DNA from: Deltaproteobacteria bacterium
Lineage (GTDB): Bacteria; Myxococcota_A; UBA796; GCA-2862545
Length of the DNA: 64,000 nt
Assembly (NCBI GenBank): GCA_006226595.1
Contig: SBGP01000020.1
Coordinates: 1 to 64,000 of the forward strand
Direction of reading: 5' to 3'
Shown piece by piece: positions 1 through 8,668 of this stretch (position 1 is the stretch's first letter; each line of letters begins with the position of its first letter). The notes below the pieces were generated by a model. That model searched no databases, was not told where the DNA came from, and saw only the letters and a list, made by a program, of their open reading frames with translations. The position numbers and the translations under genes were made by a program.

Positions 1-440
1 TGGAGCACGCCGAGATGACGCAGCGCCACCCCGCGCGGAAGCGGGAACGGGGCCACGCCGAGACGGCGGAGCACGCGGGCCAGCTCACTGGCATGGCGGG
101 TCTCACGGAACTGAGCGAACACCGACAGAGGCGGGTTCTCGGCACCGGTGTCCCGCTCGACCCAGCCGCGGGAGGGCTCGAGCACCGCCAGCTCGCGCCA
201 GTCACGGAGACCTGGCTCCTCCGCGAGCACCGCCTCCATCTGCTCCGGCAGCAGCCGCACCCCGAAGTCGACCTCACCGGGATGGCCGTCCCCGAGCACC
301 AGCTCGTAGACCACCGCCTGGCATCGGGGCATGCGCGCCACCAGCGCATCGAGGGCCGCTTCGCTCCGGGCCCCCGCGAGCCCCAGCGCCTGGAGCCGCG
401 CAAGGCCCGCCCTGGCGCGTGCCGTGGCCAGCTCAGGCAT
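1..440 (-). CDS. Hypothetical protein, C-terminus beyond window
   Basis: Reading frame open from an ATG at 440 down to base 1, giving 146 residues and running off the window. It begins [20 protein letters not shown], is acidic and Leu/Glu-rich, and has no motif I recognise. The ATG lies upstream of and overlaps the stop of the inositol-monophosphatase gene by 8 bp on the same strand, so the two are probably translationally coupled in one operon with dtd. There is no signal peptide or membrane segment in the visible part. Function unknown. Confidence 0.7.
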   Translation of the reverse strand, partial: MPELATARARAGLARLQALGLAGARSEAALDALVARMPRCQAVVYELVLGDGHPGEVDFGVRLLPEQMEAVLAEEPGLRDWRELAVLEPSRGWVERDTGAENPPLSVFAQFRETRHASELARVLRRLGVAPFPLPRGVALRHLGVL

Positions 441-1194
441 GCGCCTCGGCCAGCATGCGAATCATCGCGTCGTGCAGGTAGGGGTTCGCCGCGAGCGGGC
501 ACGGCCGGTGTCGGTCGATGGGGCTTCCGTCGTGCGCGGTGACGACGCCTCCAGCCTCGCGGACGAGCACGATGCCCGCCGACACATCCCACGGCGACAG
601 GGTGAACTCCCAGTACGCATCGAGACGACCGGCGGCGACCAGCGCCAGATCGAGTGCGGCGGCTCCTGCGCGGCGCACGCCCTGCGAGGTCTCGAGCGCG
701 CGCTTGACGCTCTTCAGGTAGTGCGCCGCCCGCTCGCGGCGGTCGTAGGGGAAGCCCGTGGCGAGCAGCGCCTGTTCGAGGCTGCGAACCTCGCTCACGC
801 GGATCGGCTCGCCGTCGGCCGTCGCTCCGCGCCCCTTCGCGGCGGCGTACTCGACGCCACGAGCGGCGTCGATGACCACACCGACCACGGGTTCCCCATC
901 CACCTCGAGGCCGACGGACACCGCGTAGGCGGGAAAGCCATGGACGAAGTTGGTCGTGCCGTCCAGCGGGTCGACGACCCAGCGAGTGGCGCGCGTGGAG
1001 CCGCCCTCCTCCTCGCCGAGCACCTCGATGTCCGGCGTGTGCCGAGCGAGCACCTCGCGCACGGCGGCTTCGCAAGCCCGGTCGATCTCGGTGACGAGGT
1101 CGACGACACCCTTGTGATCGACGCGCTTTGGCCGCTCCTCGAGCAGACGTGCCGCGGCCCGGGCCGCCTCGAGGGCGACGGCGAGCTCGTTCAC
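433..1194 (-). CDS. suhB: Inositol-1-monophosphatase family phosphatase
   Basis: Predicted cytosolic Mg2+-dependent phosphatase that releases phosphate from inositol-1-phosphate or similar sugar phosphates. The 253 residues have normal family length. Visible signatures are the metal-site GEEEGG (about 60-65), the hallmark DPLDGTTNF (75-83) and the C-terminal WDVSAG metal motif near residue 202. The start is a GTG whose GTGA overlaps the stop of the upstream dtd gene, indicating translational coupling. Members of this family also include histidinol-phosphate and PAP phosphatases; the WDVSAG form favours the inositol-monophosphatase/SuhB branch. The symbol is a family assignment, not proof of orthology with E. 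coli suhB. Confidence 0.88.
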   Translation of the reverse strand: MNELAVALEAARAAARLLEERPKRVDHKGVVDLVTEIDRACEAAVREVLARHTPDIEVLGEEEGGSTRATRWVVDPLDGTTNFVHGFPAYAVSVGLEVDGEPVVGVVIDAARGVEYAAAKGRGATADGEPIRVSEVRSLEQALLATGFPYDRRERAAHYLKSVKRALETSQGVRRAGAAALDLALVAAGRLDAYWEFTLSPWDVSAGIVLVREAGGVVTAHDGSPIDRHRPCPLAANPYLHDAMIRMLAEAHA

Positions 1195-1634
1195 GGCGTG
1201 TCCAGGATCAGCGTCACCGGGCCATCGTTGAGGAGCCGCACGTCCATGTGCGCCCCGAAGACGCCCCGTCCGACGTGGGTCACGCCCTCTTCGCGCAACA
1301 TGACGCAGAAGCGCTCGTACAACGGCTCGGCGACGTCTGGATGGGCCGCCCCGACGAAGCTCGGCCGGCGTCCCTTGCGGCAGTCGCCGTACAGCGTGAA
1401 CTGACTCACCACCAGTGCACCGCCGCCGATGTCGACGAGGCCCAGGTTCATCCGCCCCTCGTCATCGGAGAAGATCCGTAGGCCGGCGATCTTGCGCGCG
1501 AGCCAGCGCGCCTCGGCCTCCCCGTCTCCGGGACCCACGCCGAGGAGCACGAGCACGCCCGTGTCGACCTCGCCGGTCACCGCGCCGTCCACGGTGACCG
1601 AAGCCCCGCGGACGCGCTGAATCACGGCTCTCAT
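1191..1634 (-). CDS. dtd: D-aminoacyl-tRNA deacylase
   Basis: Hydrolyses D-amino acids mischarged onto tRNA, a translation proofreading step in the cytosol. The 147-residue length fits DTD. The family motifs are present: SQFTLYGD (77-84) and the C-terminal GPVT (138-141, the Gly-cisPro chiral-recognition loop, in the context NDGPVT). ATG start at 1634. Its TGA overlaps the GTG of the next gene (suhB), so dtd, suhB and the gene at 1-440 form one minus-strand operon. It is 19 bp downstream of the kinase-like gene and may share its transcript. Confidence 0.95.
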   Translation of the reverse strand: MRAVIQRVRGASVTVDGAVTGEVDTGVLVLLGVGPGDGEAEARWLARKIAGLRIFSDDEGRMNLGLVDIGGGALVVSQFTLYGDCRKGRRPSFVGAAHPDVAEPLYERFCVMLREEGVTHVGRGVFGAHMDVRLLNDGPVTLILDTP

Positions 1635-1653
1635 GCGCCCGTGCTCGCGCCGA

Positions 1654-3426
1654 TCACGGGGCCTTGCACGACATGGTCGAGCCGGAGACCGTGCACGCCA
1701 CGGTGCCGCTGCCGCCGATGGAACCCGCCCACATGCCGCCGCTGGCGTCGTCGATGATGCGACAGGCCACCGGGAGCTGCAGTCCGTCGAACTCCATCGC
1801 CAGCGAGCCGTTGATCTCGGCCTTCTGGCCGTCGCCACAGCTGATGAACGCGAGAGCGGGGGTGCGGATGGTGACCTTGGCGATGCCGGTGGTCGGAGCC
1901 GGCTTCGGCGCCGGCTTCGGCGCGGGGGCCGGGGCCGGCTTCGGCGACGGACGCGGCGACGGCTTGGGCGACGGCTTCGGCGAGGGCTTGGGAGCCGGCT
2001 TCGGCGCCGGCTTGGGCTCGGGAGCCGCCTCGGGCGCGGGCTCGGGCGTACCGCCACCACCCGTGTCGCGGGTGGTCGAGGGCTGCGGTGCCGGCGCGGG
2101 ACCGGTCACAGCGGGGGTGTCGTCGCCCTGGTTCATGAACCACACGCCACCGCCGACGGCCGCACCGCCGAGGCACACGAGGATCATCAGGAACACGGCG
2201 CCACCGGCGATCAGGCCGGTGCTGCCACCGCCACCACCGGCATCCTGTGGCGGCGGCGGCGAGTAGCCGGGCCCGGGACCCGCAACCGGGCCGCCGGCAA
2301 TGGGACCGCCCGCCACCGGACCACCGGCGACGGGGCCACCGGCCACCGGTCCACCGGCCACCGGCCCACCGGCCACGGGACCACCCGCGATTGGCGGTGC
2401 CTGCGGCGGAGGCGGCGCCTCGGCGGCGGGCGCGTCGCGCTTGGCCGTGCGCTCGCCCTGCTTGCCACGCCGCTTCGGGCGCGGGGCGGCATCACCACCC
2501 TCGGCCATCGCCTTCATCTGGTCGAGGCTCCAGAAGCTGGTGCTGGAGCCGCCACCGACCTGCGGGCGGTAGGGCTGGTTCTCCGCGAGGTGCGGATCGC
2601 GGCTGACCTCTTCTTCGTCCGGCTCGTTGGCGAGCGCGGCCTTCATCGCATCGCGCGACCAGAAGGCCGTGGCCTGGCCCTGCTTGCCGCCCGACGAGAA
2701 GTCGATGCCGCCGCCGCGGGACAGTGGACCCTGCGCGGTGATCGGGCCGCCGAGATCCTCGGAGGGCGCCTGGAGCTTGGACGGGTCGCGGAGCAGGCCA
2801 TCGGCATCGCGACGTTCGCCGCCACCTTCGATGGCCTCGGCACCCCAGTCGGCGATGTGCGGGCCATCCACGGCATCGGCGAAAGCGATGAACGTACGCC
2901 ACAGGTCGATGGCAGGCGGGCGGTCATCGGGCTCGTAGGAGAGCATCTTGGCGATGAACCACTGGACGTCGCCAACCATCTCTTCGGGCAGCTCGTCGAA
3001 GTTGATCGCGAGGACGGCATCGATGATCGCGTCGTCGTACTCATCAGGATCGTCGGGGAGTTCGCCGAGATCGTTCGGAGAGAACAAGCGGAACGCGATG
3101 TAGCCGAGGCCCCACAGATCGGAGGCGTAGCCGGGCCGACCCTCGGGCGCGAAGGTCTGGTCGCGCTCCTCGCCGAAGCCCTCGACGCTGACCGCACCGA
3201 GCTCGTCGATGTAGACGTCGCGGGGCACGATGTCACCGTGACCCTCGTCGTCCTGCTCGGCGATGTCGAGGATCTCGCACAGCGCGGCGATGATCTCGAG
3301 GCAGATCTTGAAGGGCGGCAGGCCGTCCTTGAGCAGGGATTCGAGATCCAGCCCGTACGCACGCCCCTCGACCGCGTCGACGCCGCCGTCGGCGCCGATG
3401 GTTCGGCAGTAGTGCCAGTCGCTCAA
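1654..3426 (-). CDS. Membrane protein with degenerate, N-lobe-less protein kinase domain
   Basis: 590 residues. Residues 23-185 match the C-lobe of a Ser/Thr kinase: [12 protein letters not shown] (63-74) sits at the catalytic loop, but Lys is missing, and VEGFG (81-85) replaces [16 protein letters not shown] (100-112) resembles subdomain IX. There is no glycine loop or VAIK lysine because only about 22 residues precede the C-lobe. Then come two copies of an FWS-D-MKA motif (255-262, 298-305), a (GGPVA)n tract (348-383), one membrane segment (404-430), a Pro-Lys tract (469-512) and a Cys-containing C-terminal domain, likely extracytoplasmic. Start chosen as TTG at 3426 because GGAGGAG precedes it; an ATG pair near 3479 lacks such a site. 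Probably a non-catalytic signalling or scaffold protein. Confidence 0.75.
   Translation of the reverse strand: MSDWHYCRTIGADGGVDAVEGRAYGLDLESLLKDGLPPFKICLEIIAALCEILDIAEQDDEGHGDIVPRDVYIDELGAVSVEGFGEERDQTFAPEGRPGYASDLWGLGYIAFRLFSPNDLGELPDDPDEYDDAIIDAVLAINFDELPEEMVGDVQWFIAKMLSYEPDDRPPAIDLWRTFIAFADAVDGPHIADWGAEAIEGGGERRDADGLLRDPSKLQAPSEDLGGPITAQGPLSRGGGIDFSSGGKQGQATAFWSRDAMKAALANEPDEEEVSRDPHLAENQPYRPQVGGGSSTSFWSLDQMKAMAEGGDAAPRPKRRGKQGERTAKRDAPAAEAPPPPQAPPIAGGPVAGGPVAGGPVAGGPVAGGPVAGGPIAGGPVAGPGPGYSPPPPQDAGGGGGSTGLIAGGAVFLMILVCLGGAAVGGGVWFMNQGDDTPAVTGPAPAPQPSTTRDTGGGGTPEPAPEAAPEPKPAPKPAPKPSPKPSPKPSPRPSPKPAPAPAPKPAPKPAPTTGIAKVTIRTPALAFISCGDGQKAEINGSLAMEFDGLQLPVACRIIDDASGGMWAGSIGGSGTVACTVSGSTMSCKAP
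1891..2022 (-). repeat. Pro-Lys (PKPAPKP/PKPSPKP) repeat tract
   Basis: In-frame low-complexity stretch encoding alternating Pro and Lys with Ala/Ser, residues about 469-512 of the kinase-like membrane protein, just after its membrane segment. It is likely a rigid wall-spanning or periplasm-spanning spacer linking the anchor to the C-terminal domain. Confidence 0.8.
2278..2385 (-). repeat. 15-bp tandem repeats encoding [10 protein letters not shown]
   Basis: About seven near-identical 15-bp units encode repeated Gly-Gly-Pro-Val/Ile-Ala in the linker before the membrane segment of the kinase-like protein. The units differ mostly at wobble positions. Such a tract is prone to length change by slippage and would alter only linker length because 15 is a multiple of three. 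Confidence 0.85.
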
Positions 3427-3478
3427 AGCGCTCCTCCGGTCAGGGCCTCGGCAAGGAAGAGGCCCGGTGTTGGGCCGC

Positions 3479-3484
3479 ATCATA
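3479..3484 (-). promoter_or_regulatory. Candidate -10 box (TATGAT) for the kinase-like operon
   Basis: Minus-strand TATGAT, one mismatch from the sigma-70 -10 consensus, lies about 53 bases upstream of the TTG at 3426 in an otherwise very GC-rich gap. No good -35 is visible (TCGCAC at 17 bp). Confidence 0.35.
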
Positions 3485-3588
3485 AGGCATCGCTCGATCC
3501 GGTGCGACGCCGGTGGGCGTGGACGGGTTCCACGAGCCTGGCTACTCGCACGCTTCGTCGCCCGCGATGCGGGCTCAGGAGAGGCAAC

Positions 3589-4905
3589 ATGGCCGTCCAC
3601 CTCGCGAAGGGTACCCGCGACTTCCTGCCCGCCGACATGCTCGCTCGCCGCCAGGTCGTGCACACCGTGCAGCAGGTGTTCGAGCGTTTCGGGTTCGAGC
3701 CCCTCGACACCCCCGTGTTCGAGCGCATCGAGACCCTCACCGGCAAGTACGGCGACGAGGGCGAGAAGCTCATCTACAAGATCCTCAAGCGCGGCGAAGG
3801 CGGCGTGCGCGGTGAAGTGGATCAGGCGCTTCGCTACGATCTCACCGTGCCCCTCGCGCGCGTGCTCGCGATGAACCCGGACATTCGCCTGCCCTTCCGG
3901 CGCTACCACATCGCCAAGGTGTGGCGCGCCGATCGCCCCGCGAAGGGCCGCTTCCGCGAGTTCTTCCAGTGCGACGTCGACATCGCCGGCAGCAGCTCCC
4001 CGCTCGCGGACGCCGAGTGCCTTGCGGTGCTCCACACGGCGCTGAACGAGCTCGGGTTCAAGGGCTTCACCATCCGCCTGAACGACCGCCGCATCCTCGC
4101 GGATCTCGCGGCTGCCGCGGGCGCGAAGGACAGCCAGAGCGAGAAGAGCTTCCTCGTCGCCCTCGACAAGCTCGACAAGATCGGGCGCGCGGGCGTGGAT
4201 GGCGAGCTTGCCGAGCGTGGCTTCGCGGCCGACGCCATCGAGACGGCCTGGGAGGCGCTCACGCCGCAGGCGGACGATGCGGCCACGCTCGCCTACCTCG
4301 GCGACAAGCTCGGCAACCGCGGCAAGGAGGGCGTGGCATACCTCGGCCAGGTGCGCGACGCGGCCATCGCGCTGGGCGTGGATCCGGCGCGCCTCACCGT
4401 CGACCCGACCCTGGCGCGCGGCCTCGACTACTACACGGGTCCCGTGTTCGAAGCGACGGTCGACGAGCCGAAGGTCGGCAGCATCGCCGGCGGTGGCCGC
4501 TACGACGGGCTCGTCGGCGTGTTCTCGAAGCAGGACATTCCCTGCGTGGGCGTGTCCCTGGGCCTCGAGCGCATCGTCACCGTGATGGCCGAGCTGGGCA
4601 TGCTGCCCGAGGCGGGTCCCGTCGCCGAGGTGCTCGTCACCGTGTTCTCGGACGACCAGCTCGGGGATTCCCTCGCCGCCGCGAATGCCTTGCGCGCTGC
4701 TGGCGTGCGCACCGAGGTCTACGCGGGCTCGCCGAAGCTGAAGAACCAGTTCAAGCACGCCAATGCTCGCGGCTACACCTGGCTCGTGGTCGTCGGACCC
4801 GACGAGGCCGCCGAGGGCGTGGTCACGCTCAAGAACCTGCGGACCGGCGAGCAGCAGCGGATCGCCGCGGCCCAGGCTGGCGCGCGCATCCTCGAGAGCC
4901 GCTAG
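3589..4905 (+). CDS. hisS: Histidyl-tRNA synthetase
   Basis: Class II aminoacyl-tRNA synthetase that charges tRNA-His with histidine in the cytosol; 438 residues, the usual bacterial size. It starts MAVHLAKGTRDFLP, the class-typical N-terminus, and carries RYDLTVPLAR, the histidine-binding LARGLDYYTG and motif-3 GGGRYDGLV, followed by an anticodon-binding domain. ATG at 3589 is preceded by AGGAGAGG. It is divergent from the kinase-like gene and transcribed alone or with the genes from 5013. Confidence 0.97.
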   Translation: MAVHLAKGTRDFLPADMLARRQVVHTVQQVFERFGFEPLDTPVFERIETLTGKYGDEGEKLIYKILKRGEGGVRGEVDQALRYDLTVPLARVLAMNPDIRLPFRRYHIAKVWRADRPAKGRFREFFQCDVDIAGSSSPLADAECLAVLHTALNELGFKGFTIRLNDRRILADLAAAAGAKDSQSEKSFLVALDKLDKIGRAGVDGELAERGFAADAIETAWEALTPQADDAATLAYLGDKLGNRGKEGVAYLGQVRDAAIALGVDPARLTVDPTLARGLDYYTGPVFEATVDEPKVGSIAGGGRYDGLVGVFSKQDIPCVGVSLGLERIVTVMAELGMLPEAGPVAEVLVTVFSDDQLGDSLAAANALRAAGVRTEVYAGSPKLKNQFKHANARGYTWLVVVGPDEAAEGVVTLKNLRTGEQQRIAAAQAGARILESR

Positions 4906-4910
4906 ACGGC

Positions 4911-4926
4911 TGGCACGCCCCCTGCA
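4911..4926 (+). promoter_or_regulatory. Candidate sigma-54 promoter, weak -12
   Basis: TGGCACG then CCCC and CTGCA: the GG and GC dinucleotides are separated by 10 bases as sigma-54 requires. The -24 half is consensus; the -12 half is CTGC rather than TTGC. It lies 87 bases before the ATG of the small membrane protein at 5013. Confidence 0.4.
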
Positions 4927-5012
4927 TGGTTCCGCGCCGAGACGAAAACGCGGTATGGTGAGGCGGGCGTTCGCCCCCCTCCCTCCCCCCTCCCTCCTCC
5001 TGGATGTCCCCC

Positions 5013-5180
5013 ATGGCTCGCTCCCTCACCGTGAAGCACGAAGAGAACCCCTCCACGAACCCCCTGCTGACGGGCTTTCTGATCCTCGCGGCGGTGGTGC
5101 TCATGGCGTCGGCGCTGCTCGGAGCCCCGGCCGCGAACGGCGAGATGGCGCCTGCGCAGGACACGACGCTCGCGCCATAG
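5013..5180 (+). CDS. Small single-pass membrane protein
   Basis: 55 residues beginning MARSLTVKHEENPSTN, with one hydrophobic helix (about residues 18-36, LLTGFLILAAVVLMASALL) and a short acidic Pro-rich tail. It is too short for most gene callers. A C/T-rich leader precedes the ATG with no clear ribosome site, so the start is not certain. No family recognised. A sigma-54-like site lies upstream. Confidence 0.55.
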   Translation: MARSLTVKHEENPSTNPLLTGFLILAAVVLMASALLGAPAANGEMAPAQDTTLAP

Positions 5181-5252
5181 TCCGCGGCGAAGCCTTCCTG
5201 TCAGGTGGCTGACCCGGCCTGGCTGGGCCAGGGCGTTGCGCTACGTACACGC

Positions 5253-5753
5253 ATGCACCGACGTCTCGACCATCACCTGATCCATCGCGACCCCGCTCCC
5301 CTGTACATGGGGGAACTGCCCCGCGCGTATGGCAACGTGCCCGCGCCGGTCGTGATCAATATGTGCGGCATCTTCGCGCACCCCGAAGCTCCGGTGCGCG
5401 TCACCTTCGGCATGCCGCTGCTCGACTCGCTCGACGAGTCACTGGCCCCCTCGAAGGCCGAGCTCGAGGCGTTCCTCGCCAGCGTGCATCCATGGGCCGA
5501 GCGCGGCTCCACCTACTGGCACTGCCACGCGGGTCTCAACCGCAGCGGACTTGCGGTGGCGGCCTATCTGCACCTCTACCGAGGCTTTCGCATCAGCGAG
5601 GCCATCGCGCACATCCGCGAGCGGCGGAACCCGATGGTGCTGTGCAACAGCCTCTTCGAGAAGCGCCTGCGAGGCTGGTACGGACAGGCCGACGAGCAGG
5701 AGTTCAAGCCCTTCGACATGGAGACCTACCTCCGCGAGCGCTGGGGCAAGTAG
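5253..5753 (+). CDS. Dual-specificity protein phosphatase
   Basis: Cysteine-based phosphatase of the DSP/tyrosine phosphatase fold, 166 residues. The signature loop HCHAGLNRSG (90-99) has the catalytic Cys91 and phosphate-binding Arg97. It probably removes phosphate from Tyr/Ser/Thr in proteins, a natural partner for the Ser/Thr kinases in this genome. I start at the ATG at 5253; a GTG at 5205 in the same frame would add 16 residues, and neither has a strong ribosome site. Cytosolic, with no signal peptide. Confidence 0.82.
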   Translation: MHRRLDHHLIHRDPAPLYMGELPRAYGNVPAPVVINMCGIFAHPEAPVRVTFGMPLLDSLDESLAPSKAELEAFLASVHPWAERGSTYWHCHAGLNRSGLAVAAYLHLYRGFRISEAIAHIRERRNPMVLCNSLFEKRLRGWYGQADEQEFKPFDMETYLRERWGK

Positions 5754-5786
5754 CACGCGACGGATCCGAGAACACACGCGTGCATT

Positions 5787-5792
5787 TATAGA
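5787..5792 (+). promoter_or_regulatory. Candidate -10 box (TATAGA) upstream of iron-transport operon
   Basis: TATAGA within the AT-rich island TTTATAGATTTCC, the only such island for hundreds of bases, about 50 bases before the substrate-binding-protein start. No convincing -35 box and no recognisable Fur box. Confidence 0.3.
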
Positions 5793-5842
5793 TTTCCTAG
5801 AAGCCAACGGCTGCGCGTTCTCGGCGCCCGAGGCCGGTTCGA

Positions 5843-6895
5843 GTGAGTTACCCTCGCGCCGTGCGACATCTCCTCCCCCTGCTCGCCCTCCTCGCCGCCT
5901 GCCGCGTGGAGCTCGGTCCCCCCGGCGCCCGCGCCGTCGTCACCTCCGACGACGAGGCCCCCGCGGGTGAGGTGTGGATCTACACCTCGATGTACCAATC
6001 GGTGATCGACCAGGTGGATCCGCTGATCCGCGAGGCGCTTCCCGGCGTGGAGCCCCAGTGGTACCAGGCTGGTTCCGAGAAGGTCGCGCAGCGCGTCGAG
6101 GCCGAGTGGGACGCCGGCGGCTCGAAGGCCTGCCTGCTGATGACCAGCGACCCCTTCTGGTACGCCGCCATCACCCGCCAGGACCGCCTCCAGCCGCACT
6201 TCGCGCCCAACGTTCTCCAAATCGACCGCGGCATGGTCGACCCGAGCGGATACTGGGCCACGGCGCGTATCAGCCTGCTCGTGCTCGGCGCCCACGAGGA
6301 CGTCAGCGACGCCCCGACCGCCATCGGGCAGCTCGGTGACCCGGACTACGCGGGCCGCGTGAGCATTGGTGACCCCCTGTCGAGCGGCACCATGTTCACG
6401 CTGCTCTCCTTCCTCACCGAGGGCAAGACCGACGACGCGAGCTGGTCCTTCGTCGAGGAGCTGCGCGGACAAGGCCTGGTGAGCGCGGGCGGCAACTCCA
6501 GCGTGCTCACTCGCCTCGAGACCCGCGAGCGCGAGATCGGCGTGCTGCTGCTCGAGAACCTGCTCAAGGCCGCCGAGAAGGACTCGCCCGCCAAGCCGAT
6601 CTATCCGGCCGACGGCGCCATTGCGGTCCCCGGGCCCATCGCGCTGACCTCGGACTGCCCGAACCCGAAGGCCGCCCGCGCGGTCTACGACTTCCTGCTC
6701 TCGGACCCCGGACAGCAGGCCATGGTCGACGGCAACATGTACGCGGGCCTGCCGCACCTGCCGCCGCCGAAGGGCGCCGAGCCGCTCGACGCCATTGCTC
6801 TGAGGCCCTGGGACACGGCCTTCCGCGAGCGCGTGGCCGCCGACAAGGCCGCGATCAAGGAGCGCTTCGCCGAGCTCGTGTCGGGCGCGCAGTGA
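5843..6895 (+). CDS. Fe3+-type ABC transporter substrate-binding lipoprotein
   Basis: Periplasmic binding component of an AfuA/FbpA-type ferric iron importer. 350 residues; N-terminal lipoprotein signal with lipobox LAAC, then the family pattern of a short beta strand EVWIYTSM, a central WYQAGSEKV region and a GPIALTSDCPNP region near the C-terminus. Start GTG 5843; a second in-frame GTG at 5861 gives a shorter but equally good signal peptide. Its TGA overlaps the permease GTG. Related proteins bind phosphonates or putrescine, so iron as the ligand is inferred from family and gene order. Confidence 0.85.
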   Translation: MSYPRAVRHLLPLLALLAACRVELGPPGARAVVTSDDEAPAGEVWIYTSMYQSVIDQVDPLIREALPGVEPQWYQAGSEKVAQRVEAEWDAGGSKACLLMTSDPFWYAAITRQDRLQPHFAPNVLQIDRGMVDPSGYWATARISLLVLGAHEDVSDAPTAIGQLGDPDYAGRVSIGDPLSSGTMFTLLSFLTEGKTDDASWSFVEELRGQGLVSAGGNSSVLTRLETREREIGVLLLENLLKAAEKDSPAKPIYPADGAIAVPGPIALTSDCPNPKAARAVYDFLLSDPGQQAMVDGNMYAGLPHLPPPKGAEPLDAIALRPWDTAFRERVAADKAAIKERFAELVSGAQ

Positions 6896-8571
6896 GGCTG
6901 CTCGACACCCGCACCGCCGTGCTCGGCGGGGCTGTGGCCCTGCTCACCGGGCTCGTGGTCGTCCCGCTGGGTCTGCTCGGCCTGCGGTTGCTCGCCGATC
7001 CCGCCGCCGGGATCGAGGCCCTGGGCAATGGGCTCAACCTCGCCGCGGCGCTGAACACCCTCATCCTGTCGCTGTCGGTGCTCGCGTTCACCGTGTTCGT
7101 CGGCGTGCCGCTCGGGTGGCTCGTCGGGCGGACCGACCTGCCGGGCGCGCGCACGTGGCGCGCGGTGTGCACCGTGCCCTACGTGGTCCCGCCGTACATC
7201 ACCGCGATTGCGTGGATCACCCTGCTCAACCCGACCAACGGCCTGCTCAACCGCGCCATGGCGGGCATCGCGGGTCCGCTCGACATCTACACACTCGCCG
7301 GCATGACCTGGGTCATGGGCCTCGCGTACACGCCGTTCGTGATGCTCGCGACCGCCGACTCCTTGTCGCGCATGGACGCCTCGCTCGAGGAGCAGGCCCG
7401 CATCGCCGGCGCCTCTCCGCTGCGCACGCTGTTCGCGATCACGCTGCCGATGGCGGCCCCCGGCATCTGGACCGGTGCGAGCTTCGTGCTCGCCGCGAGT
7501 GCCGCGAGCTTCGGCGTGCCCTACCTGCTCGCCAGCGGCGCGGTCGAGCCGGACTTCGTGCTCACCACCCGCATCTACCAGGCCCTGGACCTCGACCCGG
7601 CCACCGGGCGACCGGTTGCCGTCGCCCTGTCGCTGGTGCTGCTCGCGATCGGCATCGGCCTGCCCGCCCTCGGACGGCTGCTTCAGGGACGGCGCAAGTT
7701 CACCACGGTCACGGGCAAGGCCACCCGCGCTGCCCCCTTCGCGCTCGGCCGCGCCACCCCCGCCGCCCTCGCCTTTGTCGGCGCCTACTCCGCGGTCGCG
7801 GTCGCGCTGCCGCTGGTGACCATCGCCGTCACCTCGCTGATGGGCAACTTCGGACGCGGGCTCGGCGCGGACAACCTGACCCTCGCCAACTACAGCGCGG
7901 TGCTCTTCGAGCGCTCGGACACGCTCGAAGCCATCGGCCGAAGCCTGTTCCTCGCCGCGGCCGCCGCCACCGGCGCCGTGCTCCTCGGCGGCCTGCTCGG
8001 GTGGATGGCGAAGCGCACCGACGCCCGCGGACGCCAGGTCGTCGTGTCCCTGGCGCGCCTGCCCTACGCAGTGCCCGGCACCGTGCTCGCTCTCGCGCTC
8101 ATCCTCGCGTTCTCGCAGGAGATCCGCCTCATCGTGCTCGAGCGCCTCACCATCGGGCTGGCCCTCGCGGACACCCTGTGGATGCTGGGCCTGGCGTACA
8201 TGGTGAAATTCCTCGCCTTCCCCGTCGGCAACACCGAGGCCGGACTCGAGGCCACCGACGCGAGCCTCGAAGAGCAGGCCCGCATCGCCGGCGCCGGGTG
8301 GGGCACGACGATGGCGAAGATCACGGGACCGCTACTGCTGCCGAACCTGGTCGCTGCGTGGTTCCTCGTGTTCATGCCCGCGTTCTCGGAGGTGACCATG
8401 TCGATCCTCCTCTCGGGCCCGGACACCCGCGTCGTCGGCACGCTGCTCTTCGAGCTGCAGACCTACGGCGATCCGCCGAGCGCCGCCGTACTCGCCATGG
8501 TGGTCACCGTGCTCGTGCTCGGAGGCAACGCCGGACTGCGCGTCATGAGCCGCGGCAAGGTCGGCCTGTGA
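6892..8571 (+). CDS. ABC transporter permease, fused double domain (FbpB-like)
   Basis: 559-residue inner-membrane permease with two binding-protein-dependent transport domains in one chain, the usual arrangement for ferric iron importers. Each half has an EAA-loop motif contacting the ATPase: EEQARIAGASPLRTL in the first and EEQARIAGAGWGTTM in the second. About twelve hydrophobic helices. It begins with GTG overlapping the stop of the binding-protein gene (GTGA), so translation is coupled. The ATPase follows after 97 bp. Confidence 0.9.
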   Translation: MRLLDTRTAVLGGAVALLTGLVVVPLGLLGLRLLADPAAGIEALGNGLNLAAALNTLILSLSVLAFTVFVGVPLGWLVGRTDLPGARTWRAVCTVPYVVPPYITAIAWITLLNPTNGLLNRAMAGIAGPLDIYTLAGMTWVMGLAYTPFVMLATADSLSRMDASLEEQARIAGASPLRTLFAITLPMAAPGIWTGASFVLAASAASFGVPYLLASGAVEPDFVLTTRIYQALDLDPATGRPVAVALSLVLLAIGIGLPALGRLLQGRRKFTTVTGKATRAAPFALGRATPAALAFVGAYSAVAVALPLVTIAVTSLMGNFGRGLGADNLTLANYSAVLFERSDTLEAIGRSLFLAAAAATGAVLLGGLLGWMAKRTDARGRQVVVSLARLPYAVPGTVLALALILAFSQEIRLIVLERLTIGLALADTLWMLGLAYMVKFLAFPVGNTEAGLEATDASLEEQARIAGAGWGTTMAKITGPLLLPNLVAAWFLVFMPAFSEVTMSILLSGPDTRVVGTLLFELQTYGDPPSAAVLAMVVTVLVLGGNAGLRVMSRGKVGL

Positions 8572-8591
8572 CGCACCTGCGCGAGACCCGG

Positions 8592-8597
8592 TAGACT
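8592..8597 (+). promoter_or_regulatory. Candidate -10 box (TAGACT) upstream of the ATPase gene
   Basis: TAGACT 72 bases before the ATPase ATG in the 97-bp gap after the permease gene, with a TGACGC about 17 bases further upstream as a weak -35. It may supply extra ATPase and haem-enzyme transcripts. Confidence 0.25.
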
Positions 8598-8668
8598 GCG
8601 CGTCTGCCTCGCCCATCGCTCCCTCACCGAATACCCGCCTCCTCCACCCGAATCCCCGCGCAGCCCCG

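Noticed and set aside
1900-1990. Internal repeats near 1900 as an insertion element
   Set aside because: They are in-frame Pro-Lys codons of the kinase-like protein, without terminal repeats.
3427-4758. N-terminal 444-residue extension of the kinase-like gene, antisense to hisS
   Set aside because: It runs through hisS in antisense with no domain content; the TTG at 3426 has a strong ribosome site.
5832-5850. T-arm-like GGTTCGAGT suggesting a tRNA
   Set aside because: No acceptor, D or anticodon stems can be folded around it; it lies at the start of the binding-protein gene.
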